Made by a program: the position numbers and the translations under genes. 64,000 bases of DNA from Crocinitomicaceae bacterium (GTDB lineage Bacteria > Bacteroidota > Bacteroidia > Flavobacteriales_D > Crocinitomicaceae): assembly GCA_021325675.1 (NCBI GenBank), contig JAJTCM010000010.1, forward strand, positions 43,108 through 107,107, written 5' to 3'. Every line of letters begins with the position of its first letter. Positions within the stretch are counted from its first letter, which is position 1. Shown piece by piece: positions 19,035 through 26,285 of the stretch. The notes under the pieces are model-generated. The model searched no databases, was not told the DNA's origin, and saw only the letters and a list, made by a program, of their open reading frames with translations.

Positions 19035-20321
19035 ATGAGTGAAACTGCAAAAATTGAGCTGGACGGAAAGGTTTACGAGTTCCCGGTAATTGAAGGGACT
19101 GAGAAGGAAAAAGCAATAGATATCAGCAACTTACGATCAAAAACGGGGTATATCACCCTGGATACGGGCTATAAGAACACCGGTGCTACGACAAGTAACA
19201 TCACTTTCCTGGACGGGGAAGAAGGCATCCTGAAGTACCGTGGCTACCCGATCGAACAGCTGGCTGAAAAAGCTACTTTCCTTGAAGTTGCCTACCTGCT
19301 CATTTACGGTGACCTTCCTACTAAAACACAATTGGACAATTTTAACCGCGACATCACGAACCATACCCTGGTACACGAGGATGTGAAGCAGTTTTTTGAA
19401 GCTTATCCTGCGAAAGCTCACCCAATGGGGGTTTTATCTTCCATTATCTGCTCGCTTTCGACTTTTTACCCGGAATCGCTTGACCCGAACCGCAGCACAG
19501 AGGCGAAAAACCTCACAATCCTGCGCCTGATGGGTAAAGTACCGACACTGGCTGCCTGGGCATACAAAAATGCAATGCGCCACCCGTTCATGTACCCGAG
19601 AAACGATTTCGATTACTGCAAGAACTTCCTGCACATGATGTTCGCGCTGCCTACGCAAGACCAGGAAATCGATCCGGTTGTTGTTGACGCACTGAACAAA
19701 TTATTGATTTTACATGCTGACCACGAGCAGAACTGTTCCACTTCAACCGTGAGGATCGTTGGTTCGTCCCAGGCAAACTTATATGCTACGATCGCTTCCG
19801 GTATCGCTGCACTTTGGGGCCCGCTTCACGGCGGAGCTAACCAGGCTGTAATCGAAATGCTGGAAAAAATCCACCTGGATGGCGGCGACGTAGACAAATG
19901 GGTACTGAAAGCTAAGGACAAGGATGATTCCTTCCGTTTGATGGGCTTCGGTCACCGCGTTTACAAAAACTTCGACCCGCGTGCAACAATCATCAAAAAA
20001 GCCTGCGACGATGTACTTGAAAAACTGCAGATCAACGACCCGTTGCTTGACATCGCCAAAAAACTGGAGAAAGTTGCTTTGGAAGACGATTACTTCAAGT
20101 CCCGCAACCTGTACCCGAACGTAGATTTCTACTCCGGCATCATTTACAAAGCGCTCGGGATCCCAACTGAAATGTTCACTGTAATGTTCGCTTTGGGCCG
20201 TCTCCCGGGATGGATCGCACAGTGGAAAGAAATGACTGAAAACAATGAGCCGATTGGCCGTCCGAGACAAATTTACACAGGTCATGTGCTGCGTAACTAC
20301 GTTCCGATCGAACAACGCTAA
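19035..20321 (+). CDS. gltA: Citrate synthase
   Basis: 428 residues, type II (hexameric, proteobacterial-like) citrate synthase length. Catalytic landmarks are HADHEQNCSTSTVR, GPLHGGANQAV and GFGHRVYKNFDPR, and the Asp in the region DFYSG. It condenses acetyl-CoA with oxaloacetate in the TCA cycle. N-terminal beta domain KIELDGKVYEFPVIEG supports the ATG at 19035. A UUCG-loop terminator follows. Confidence 0.97.
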   Translation: MSETAKIELDGKVYEFPVIEGTEKEKAIDISNLRSKTGYITLDTGYKNTGATTSNITFLDGEEGILKYRGYPIEQLAEKATFLEVAYLLIYGDLPTKTQLDNFNRDITNHTLVHEDVKQFFEAYPAKAHPMGVLSSIICSLSTFYPESLDPNRSTEAKNLTILRLMGKVPTLAAWAYKNAMRHPFMYPRNDFDYCKNFLHMMFALPTQDQEIDPVVVDALNKLLILHADHEQNCSTSTVRIVGSSQANLYATIASGIAALWGPLHGGANQAVIEMLEKIHLDGGDVDKWVLKAKDKDDSFRLMGFGHRVYKNFDPRATIIKKACDDVLEKLQINDPLLDIAKKLEKVALEDDYFKSRNLYPNVDFYSGIIYKALGIPTEMFTVMFALGRLPGWIAQWKEMTENNEPIGRPRQIYTGHVLRNYVPIEQR

Positions 20322-20345
20322 TTTCAATATTAAATTATCATTAAG

Positions 20346-20374
20346 AAAGCTATCCTTCGGGGTAGCTTTTTTTT
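20346..20374 (+). terminator. Intrinsic terminator of gltA with UUCG tetraloop
   Basis: AAAGCTATCC pairs with GGGTAGCTTT (10 pairs including one T-G) around a TTCG loop, followed by eight T. Confidence 0.92.
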
Positions 20375-20457
20375 GTTCGCTATTTAACGGTAAATATTCA
20401 TTTCCAATCGATTTAGTGCAAAACTTCATCGATTTTTTGATAAATAGTGCTTCCGCG

Positions 20458-20491
20458 TTTTGTTTTAATCGATTTTTTTTTTATATTTTTG
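20458..20491 (+). promoter_or_regulatory. Promoter for the T9SS cargo gene
   Basis: TTTTG at 20458-20462 and TATTTTTG at 20484-20491 fit -33 TTTG and -7 TAnnTTTG with 21 bases between. Transcription would begin near 20498, before all candidate start codons of the next gene. Confidence 0.5.
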
Positions 20492-20534
20492 TGAACGATT
20501 TTGTTCCCGGATTTACGGGAGCTAAATAAACCGT

Positions 20535-22721
20535 GTGATTTTGAAACAAAATTCGACACATCAATTTAATCTTACTCTTGATTCAGTCATTAGACTTTGC
20601 GTGAATTTAAATTTGGTAAACCGATTTAGTTTCACATGCGTTCTGTTTGTCCTTTCATTTGTTTCATTTTCCCAAATTTCAATTCCGAGCACAGCAGCCG
20701 TTACAGAGAATTTTGATGCCATGGCCGCTTCGGGCACAGCCGCTTTGCCTGCAAACTGGAAAATCAGTGTAGCGGGAGCAGCAGCCCCAACCTGGTCGGC
20801 GGGAGGAAATTTTACAGCCGTAAACTTCCAGGCAAGCTCAGGGGCACCGGCAACAGGCGGACGCTATAACTGGGGAACAACAGCTGCTACAGACCGTTCT
20901 TTGGGAATCATGTCATCCGGAAGCTACGCCAGTCCGAACAGTATTATGGCATTTTACCGCAATACCAACGCTTCCAATTTAACACAATTAAGCGTAAGCT
21001 ACAAAGGGGAACGTTACCGCGTCAATACAGCTGCGGCATCGATCCAGTTCTTTTATTCAACGGACGGAACAACCTGGACCGCTGTAGCTGCGGGCGATAT
21101 CGCTGCTGCATCGTTTCCAACCGGGGCAAGCGCTTACACTTTCGGCGCCCCGTTGGTTGTCAATGTCGCTGCATTCAATATTACCGGGTTGAACATTGCC
21201 AACAACGGAAACATTTACCTGAGATGGAACCTAAACACAACCGGGGGAAACTCACAGGGGATCGGGATAGATGATGTAAGCGTGACAGCAACTTTTGCTA
21301 CAAGCAATACTATCACAACCGGCACTTTAACAGGCGCACCTTTTGCCGTAGACTGTACCACAAGCGCCAGCGGTACCGTTGATTTTACTTCCACCGGAAC
21401 ATTTAACGCCGGGAACGTTTATACCGCGCAGTTGTCCAGCTCCGCAGGAAGCTTTGCTTCACCTCTTAGCATCGGAACTTTAAGCTCAACGGCTAATTCC
21501 GGAACAATAAATATTACTATTCCTGCCACTACCGCGAGCGGCGCCGGGTATAAAATCCGGGTTGTAAGCTCAACCCCATCCGTGATCGGAACTGAAACCG
21601 CAGCATTTACAATCACATTAAGCGGCGGACCTTGCGGCGGAGGAGGAGGCGGGGTGCTGTTTACAGAAACATTCGATGAAGCGGCCAACTCAACTACCGG
21701 TGTGGATAACACAGGCGGCGTGAGCTGGACGGCAACCTGCCCGGGAAGCGCTGATGCAGGCGACTACAACAAAGTTGTTTCCGGAAAACTGGAAGCCCAG
21801 GATTCAAACGGGCCTGCCTTCTTTGAAACGAATTCGATCAACACGACTTCCTGTGACGAAGGTTTTTATATCAAATTAGACATCACAGAATCCGGGACGA
21901 TGGAAGAATGTGACGGTGTGAACGGAACAACGGCCGTTGACTGGGTTTCGCTCGAATACAGCATTGACGGAGGAGCATGGCTGGGGCCGGCCAATTCATA
22001 CGACTGCACAGCGCCGACCTCGAACACGACAACAGCCATTACGGACGGTGACGGAAACTTAGCTTATCAAAGCCCGTGCATCACAGCAGGCGCCGGCCTT
22101 CGCCTGAGATTAACAACCCAAACATGGGCCGCCGACGAAGTCTGGACGATTGACAACATCGAAGTCGGGTGCATGTCCTGCATTCTTCCGGTGGAGCTTA
22201 CGTATTTTGAAGCTGAATGCAATGACAATTCCACCGAGGTCCGCTTCAGCTGGCAGACATACTCCGAAAAAAATAACGATTATTTCATCATCCAGCGCAC
22301 AGCAGACGGTGTTACATTTGAAGACCTGGAGCGTGTTGAAGGCTCCGGAAGCACAAGCGTCATCAAAGAATATGAAGCGAGCCTTCCTTTCAACCGTTTT
22401 GAAACATTCTTTTACCGCTTAAAACAGGTTGATTTTGACGGAAAAGCAACGTATTCGAAGCTCACAAGCCCGATCTGCACATACGACGAAAGCAGTATTA
22501 CAATTTACCCAAACCCAAGCCAGGGTAATTTCGTGATCCAGGGTTATGAAGAAGGCTCCCGCTTTGACGTGTACGACAAACTTGGTTCACTTATCTATAC
22601 GCTGCATTCAGACGGCTTTTCTTCCAAAATAGATCTCTCTGCTTATGCCAGCGGTATTTATTTTGTCCGGGTCATTTCAAGCGCATCCAACGAAACCTTC
22701 AAAGTTCAGGTAATTAAATAA
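20535..22721 (+). CDS. Large secreted protein with T9SS sorting domain, non-ATG start
   Basis: Up to 728 residues. There is no ATG before the signal peptide; possible starts are GTG at 20535, GTG at 20601 and TTG at 20613. The last two place the start right before the hydrophobic FSFTCVLFVLSFVSFSQ, so 20601 or 20613 may be correct. The mature part has a jelly-roll-like repeat at 50-260 (GIGIDDVSVTA), an Ig-like segment to 365, a Gly-rich linker (GGGGGG), a second module at 375-545 with paired Cys, a short CILPVELTYFEAEC domain often found next to sorting domains, and a type A T9SS domain (IYPNPSQGNFVIQ). No enzyme motif seen; probably a surface or matrix protein. Confidence 0.82.
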   Translation: MILKQNSTHQFNLTLDSVIRLCVNLNLVNRFSFTCVLFVLSFVSFSQISIPSTAAVTENFDAMAASGTAALPANWKISVAGAAAPTWSAGGNFTAVNFQASSGAPATGGRYNWGTTAATDRSLGIMSSGSYASPNSIMAFYRNTNASNLTQLSVSYKGERYRVNTAAASIQFFYSTDGTTWTAVAAGDIAAASFPTGASAYTFGAPLVVNVAAFNITGLNIANNGNIYLRWNLNTTGGNSQGIGIDDVSVTATFATSNTITTGTLTGAPFAVDCTTSASGTVDFTSTGTFNAGNVYTAQLSSSAGSFASPLSIGTLSSTANSGTINITIPATTASGAGYKIRVVSSTPSVIGTETAAFTITLSGGPCGGGGGGVLFTETFDEAANSTTGVDNTGGVSWTATCPGSADAGDYNKVVSGKLEAQDSNGPAFFETNSINTTSCDEGFYIKLDITESGTMEECDGVNGTTAVDWVSLEYSIDGGAWLGPANSYDCTAPTSNTTTAITDGDGNLAYQSPCITAGAGLRLRLTTQTWAADEVWTIDNIEVGCMSCILPVELTYFEAECNDNSTEVRFSWQTYSEKNNDYFIIQRTADGVTFEDLERVEGSGSTSVIKEYEASLPFNRFETFFYRLKQVDFDGKATYSKLTSPICTYDESSITIYPNPSQGNFVIQGYEEGSRFDVYDKLGSLIYTLHSDGFSSKIDLSAYASGIYFVRVISSASNETFKVQVIK

Positions 22722-22759
22722 TCTCCGTTTATTTAGATCATTAAATCAAAATAAACTTT

Positions 22760-22774
22760 TACCTTTGCGCAAAG
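22760..22774 (+). promoter_or_regulatory. fabI -7 promoter element overlapping a palindrome
   Basis: TACCTTTG (22760-22767) matches TAnnTTTG 16 bases before the ATG. It overlaps a perfect 12-base palindrome CTTTGCGCAAAG (22763-22774), which could be an operator or chance. Confidence 0.45.
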
Positions 22775-22783
22775 CTTTTATTT

Positions 22784-23596
22784 ATGTCAAATAATTTATT
22801 AAAAGGAAAACGAGGAATTATTACCGGCGCTTTGGACGAAAATTCAATTGCCTGGAAAGTAGCGGAAAAAGCACATGAGCAAGGTGCTACCTTTGTGCTG
22901 ACAAATGCACCGATTGCCATGAGAATGGGAGAAATCAATGCTTTGGCTGAAAAGACAAATTCAAAGATCATTCCGGCGGATGCGACCAGTATTGAAGACC
23001 TTACCAAATTATTTACGGAAGCCCAGGAAGTATTAGGCGGAAAAATCGATTTCGTGCTCCATTCTATCGGGATGAGCGTGAATATCCGCAAAAACATTCC
23101 TTATACAGAATCCAATTACGATTATTTTTCAAAAGGAATTGACGTTTCTGCTATGTCCCTGCACAAAATGCTGGCTGTAGCGAAAAAACTGGACGCCATC
23201 AATGATTGGGGAAGCGTTGTTGCCCTGACTTACATGGCTGCGCAGCGTACTTATCCTTTTTATACCGATATGGCTGACATCAAAGCGATGTTGGAATCCA
23301 TTGCGAGAAGCTTTGGCTACCACTACGGCGTTGAGAAAAAAGTACGGGTGAACACTGTTTCCCAGTCCCCGACAAAAACTACTGCCGGATCAGGGATCAA
23401 AGGCTTCGGCGATTTCTACGACTATGCTGATGCCATCTCCCCGCTTGGGAATGCTTCCGCTGAAGATTGCGCGAATTACTGTATTACCTTATTCTCAGAT
23501 TTGACGAGAATGGTTACGATGCAGAACCTTTTCCACGACGGAGGTTACTCCTCAACCGGCGTAAGCAATGAAATTATGATGAAAATGGGCGAATAA
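22784..23596 (+). CDS. fabI: Enoyl-[acyl-carrier-protein] reductase (NADH)
   Basis: 270 residues, typical FabI. It reduces trans-2-enoyl-ACP in the last step of each fatty-acid elongation cycle in the cytoplasm. The FabI-type nucleotide motif is GIITGALDENSIAWKVA near residue 10, and the active site is Tyr-x6-Lys in YTDMADIK preceded by a second Tyr, as in enterobacterial FabI (Tyr-x6-Lys spacing rather than the Tyr-x3-Lys of ordinary short-chain dehydrogenases). Own promoter and terminator, so monocistronic. Confidence 0.96.
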   Translation: MSNNLLKGKRGIITGALDENSIAWKVAEKAHEQGATFVLTNAPIAMRMGEINALAEKTNSKIIPADATSIEDLTKLFTEAQEVLGGKIDFVLHSIGMSVNIRKNIPYTESNYDYFSKGIDVSAMSLHKMLAVAKKLDAINDWGSVVALTYMAAQRTYPFYTDMADIKAMLESIARSFGYHYGVEKKVRVNTVSQSPTKTTAGSGIKGFGDFYDYADAISPLGNASAEDCANYCITLFSDLTRMVTMQNLFHDGGYSSTGVSNEIMMKMGE

Positions 23597-23617
23597 TTTT
23601 TTGCCTTCTGCATATTG

Positions 23618-23646
23618 AAGCGGTTCGGTAACGGATCGCTTTTTTT
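23618..23646 (+). terminator. Intrinsic terminator of fabI
   Basis: AAGCGGTTCG (23618-23627) pairs with CGGATCGCTT (23632-23641) with two T-G pairs and a GTAA loop, followed by a T run. Confidence 0.88.
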
Positions 23647-23660
23647 ATGTCCGAAAATTT

Positions 23661-23769
23661 GCCACAAAAGTTCCAGGCACGAAGAATCACAAAGTTTTAT
23701 TAAATATAATCTAACCGCATCCAGAAAAAAATTGCCTGGTATAACCTGGAGTTTTTGTGCCTCAGTGGC
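23661..23769. repeat. Imperfect inverted-repeat element (GCCAC...GTGGC)
   Basis: A 109-base element bounded by GCCAC and GTGGC, with inner matches CCAGG/CCTGG and GGCAC/GTGCC. It resembles the GCCAC-AAG-GCAC type of short intergenic repeats seen in many environmental Bacteroidota genomes (recalled, not searched). A related one-sided remnant is at 43728. Confidence 0.5.
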
Positions 23770-23793
23770 GCCAATAAAAAATATTTTCACTAT

Positions 23794-23815
23794 TTTCAAT
23801 TTATATTGAAAGTTT
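23794..23815 (+). promoter_or_regulatory. Inverted-repeat operator in the gbsR-type regulator promoter
   Basis: TTTCAAT (23794-23800) and ATTGAAA (23805-23811) form a perfect inverted repeat with a 4-base spacer, followed by GTTT. The -7 box TATATTTG lies at 23818-23825, so the site sits between -33 and -7 and would block polymerase. 18 of 22 bases match the site at 24354-24375. Confidence 0.6.
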
Positions 23816-23829
23816 TGTATATTTGTGTT

Positions 23830-24336
23830 ATGGAAATCCAGGAAGCAAAACGGACATTCATTTCTCTCTGGGGAAATTTCGGGACACAGTGGGGCATTAA
23901 CCGCTCCATGGCCCAGGTTCACGCCTTGCTTTTATCCAGCGAAGTGGCGCTCAGCACGGAAGAAGTCATGGACGAGCTGAAAATTTCCCGCGGTAATGCT
24001 AACATGAACCTGCGTGATTTGCTCAACTGGAACCTCGTGTACAAAAAATCCGTGCCAGGCGACCGGAAAGAATATTTCTTTGCTGAAAAAGATATGTGGG
24101 AAGTAGCCAAACGGATCGTCAAAGAGCGCAAGCGCCGCGAAATCGAACCGCTGATCCAGCACCTGAACGAAATCCGCAACGGATTGGGAAAAACTTCCGA
24201 TAGTGAAAAAGAATTTGCGAAAACAATTGAGGGTATCAATCAAATGGTATCACGCCTGAACTCCCTTTCGGACACCTTGCTGAAAGCTGATGAGCACGCT
24301 TTTTTCGGCATGTTTATGAAGTATTTGAAGAAGTAA
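23830..24336 (+). CDS. GbsR/MarR-family transcriptional regulator
   Basis: 168 residues from the ATG at 23830, five bases after the -7 box (the leader is therefore very short or absent). A winged helix-turn-helix covers residues 25-95 (VALSTEEVMDELKISRGNAN, then LLNWNLVYKKSVPGDRKEYF), which is the GbsR pattern, and residues 100-168 form a helical dimerisation arm. It probably senses a small molecule and represses itself and the next two genes, since matching inverted repeats occur in front of this gene and of the DCC-family gene. Gap to the next gene is 58 bases. Confidence 0.85.
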   Translation: MEIQEAKRTFISLWGNFGTQWGINRSMAQVHALLLSSEVALSTEEVMDELKISRGNANMNLRDLLNWNLVYKKSVPGDRKEYFFAEKDMWEVAKRIVKERKRREIEPLIQHLNEIRNGLGKTSDSEKEFAKTIEGINQMVSRLNSLSDTLLKADEHAFFGMFMKYLKK

Positions 24337-24353
24337 AAAAATTTGACTTAAAT

Positions 24354-24375
24354 TTTCAATTATTCCTGAAAGTTT
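24354..24375 (+). promoter_or_regulatory. Second copy of the inverted-repeat operator, before the DCC-family gene
   Basis: TTTCA (24354-24358) and TGAAA (24367-24371) with the same 8-base spacing, plus the trailing GTTT, as at 23794-23815. It begins 41 bases before the next ATG. Confidence 0.55.
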
Positions 24376-24394
24376 AGAAATTAAAAATAAAATT

Positions 24395-25228
24395 ATGAAA
24401 ACACAAGCCAGATTACAGCTCATTTACGACCAGGATTGTCCGTTGTGCAGCTGGTACACCAAACTCTTTGTCAAATACGGCTTTTTGGAGAAAAACGGGC
24501 GCGTTGCATTCCGGGACATCGCCCGGAAAACGGTGATGGATTTTGACCTTCAGAAAGCCAAAAACAAAATCGCCCTGCTAGATAACTCAACGCAGGAGAC
24601 AAGCTACGGGATTGACAGCTTACTGAAAATCCTCGGTCAAAAACAAGCCTGGATAGAGCGCGTTGGGAAATTCAAACCGGTTTACCTCTTCCTGAGCGTG
24701 TTTTACGCCTTTATCACTTACAACCGGAAAGCTTTCGCCCCGAGCCAGTGCACCGGTTACTGTGACTGCTATCCGAGCCGTTCCCTTTTCTGGCGCACAA
24801 CCCTTGTTTTGCTCATCGGATTGTATGTGAACCATGTGACTTCCATTTACTTTTCCCAGCACCTCAGCGCCTGGTTCGTAGGACAAACATATTGGCTCGA
24901 CAGTATTTTTTATCTCAGCCAGTTCGCTTTTTTGTTCCTCGTTTTTAGGCTGACAAGACAACAGAATTTTTACGATTATGCCGGGCAGATTGCTGTAATT
25001 TCCCTGCTTGGAGCGTTTGCCCTCCAGTTTTTTCACTGGGGACTGAGCGGAGCTGCGGCCCTGGGAATTGAAATTGGAATGCTGGAGCCTTTCTGCTACG
25101 GGATGGTATACCTGTTCATGTTGTATGAGCACAAACGCCGCTGCAAAATCCTCGGCGTTCACTGGCACATGAGCCTCGCCTGGATTTTATTCCGCTTTGC
25201 TATCTATCCTTTCGCATTTGTTCTTTAA
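24395..25228 (+). CDS. DCC-family (DUF393) thiol-disulfide-like membrane protein
   Basis: 277 residues. Residues 8-120 are the DCC domain: the signature DQDCPLC at residues 14-20 gives a CxxC pair (C17, C20), and more Cys follow in CTGYCDCYPS near 125-135. Residues 130-277 hold about five membrane helices. DCC proteins are thioredoxin-like, with proposed redox roles that are not established. It is ten bases before the TIGR01777 epimerase gene and probably co-transcribed with it under the GbsR-type regulator. Confidence 0.82.
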   Translation: MKTQARLQLIYDQDCPLCSWYTKLFVKYGFLEKNGRVAFRDIARKTVMDFDLQKAKNKIALLDNSTQETSYGIDSLLKILGQKQAWIERVGKFKPVYLFLSVFYAFITYNRKAFAPSQCTGYCDCYPSRSLFWRTTLVLLIGLYVNHVTSIYFSQHLSAWFVGQTYWLDSIFYLSQFAFLFLVFRLTRQQNFYDYAGQIAVISLLGAFALQFFHWGLSGAAALGIEIGMLEPFCYGMVYLFMLYEHKRRCKILGVHWHMSLAWILFRFAIYPFAFVL

Positions 25229-25237
25229 ATTTGGAAT

Positions 25238-26140
25238 ATGAGTAAAATGATCTTATTTGGTGCAAACGGCTTCATGGGAAAACACCTGGCCGCGTATTTC
25301 TCCAGGAATTACGAAGTTGTCTGCGTGCAGCGCAAGCCGGAAGCCAGCAGGCAAAAGATCCGTTTTGTGCAGTGGGACGGCAAAAATCCCGGGGACTGGT
25401 GCCAGGAGCTGGAAGGCGCGGATGTTGTACTTAATCTCGCCGGAAAATCAGTGGACTGCCGCTACACGGAAGAAAATAAAGCCGCCATTTTCAGCTCACG
25501 CCTGGAAAGCACGCGTGTTATCGGTGAAGCCATCCGGCAATGCCAGGACAAGCCCAAAGTTTGGCTCAATGCTGCCAGCGCAACGATTTACCGCCATTCG
25601 TTCGAACCGATGACTGAGAGCCAGGGAATTATTGGTGAAGGTTTTTCTGTGGAAGTCTGCAAAGCCTGGGAAAAATCCTTTTTTGAATTTTCAGACTTAG
25701 GTGTCCGGCAAATTGCTTTACGTACCTCAATAGTTTTAGGCAATGACGGCGGCGTGATGAACCCGTTTAAAAACCTGGTCAAAATTGGTTTTGGCGGAAA
25801 AATGGGCAACGGAAAGCAAATGTTCAGCTGGATCCACATCGAAGATGCCTGCCGCGCAATTGCTTTTTTAATTCAACATGAAACCTGTTCCGGCGTTTAC
25901 AACATTGCTTCCCCCAATCCTGTCACAAATACAGAGCTCATGCAAGCGCTGCGGAAGCGTTACCACCGTCCGTTCGGTTTCCCTATGCCCAAAGCTTTAC
26001 TGGAATTCGGCGCTAAGCTGATCAAAACCGAAACGGAGCTGATCCTGAAAAGCCGCTACGTAATCCCTGAAAAACTGCTTGGCGAAAATTTCAAATTCAA
26101 GTACCCGGAAATTGAGCATTGCCTGGAAGCGATTGATTGA
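25238..26140 (+). CDS. TIGR01777-family NAD(P)-dependent epimerase (YfcH-like)
   Basis: 300 residues. An extended short-chain dehydrogenase: nucleotide motif FGANGFMGKHLA at residues 7-18, DVVLNLAGKSVDCRY at about 67, and SRLESTRVIGEAI as in YfcH/TIGR01777. The C-terminal ~50 residues match the DUF1731 tail (PFGFPMPKALLEFGAKL, TELILKSRYVIPEKL). Substrate unknown. Third gene of the GbsR-type / DCC / epimerase set; gap to the preceding gene is nine bases. Confidence 0.88.
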   Translation: MSKMILFGANGFMGKHLAAYFSRNYEVVCVQRKPEASRQKIRFVQWDGKNPGDWCQELEGADVVLNLAGKSVDCRYTEENKAAIFSSRLESTRVIGEAIRQCQDKPKVWLNAASATIYRHSFEPMTESQGIIGEGFSVEVCKAWEKSFFEFSDLGVRQIALRTSIVLGNDGGVMNPFKNLVKIGFGGKMGNGKQMFSWIHIEDACRAIAFLIQHETCSGVYNIASPNPVTNTELMQALRKRYHRPFGFPMPKALLEFGAKLIKTETELILKSRYVIPEKLLGENFKFKYPEIEHCLEAID

Positions 26141-26192
26141 GATAATCGCTTATCCGATAAAATTTATCGTTTATAAACCCAACAACTGCATT

Positions 26193-26206
26193 TGAACATT
26201 TGTTCA
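26193..26206 (+). promoter_or_regulatory. Palindrome upstream of the giant repeat protein gene
   Basis: TGAACA-TT-TGTTCA, a perfect inverted repeat of 6-base arms, 43 bases before a -7 box. A separate palindrome (CGATAAA-A-TTTATCG, 26155-26169) lies just before it, 14 bases after the epimerase stop. The first may be an activator site; the second a weak terminator. Confidence 0.3.
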
Positions 26207-26248
26207 GTATAAATGTACAGCGGGTGGCTTATATCGTCCAAATTTTAG

Positions 26249-26256
26249 TAACTTTG
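26249..26256 (+). promoter_or_regulatory. -7 promoter element of the giant repeat protein gene
   Basis: TAACTTTG matches TAnnTTTG, 29 bases before the ATG at 26286. No good -33 TTTG, which fits a promoter needing an activator. Confidence 0.45.
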
Positions 26257-26285
26257 TTTGCAATCCCTTGAAAACCATCGCTTCT

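Noticed and set aside
23794..24375. The two regulator sites considered as transposon ends
   Set aside because: No mobile gene is inside and they flank a housekeeping-type regulator; an operator explains them better.
26268..26285. TTG start for the giant repeat protein
   Set aside because: ATG at 26286 starts closer to the signal peptide and fits the promoter position; the six extra residues add nothing.
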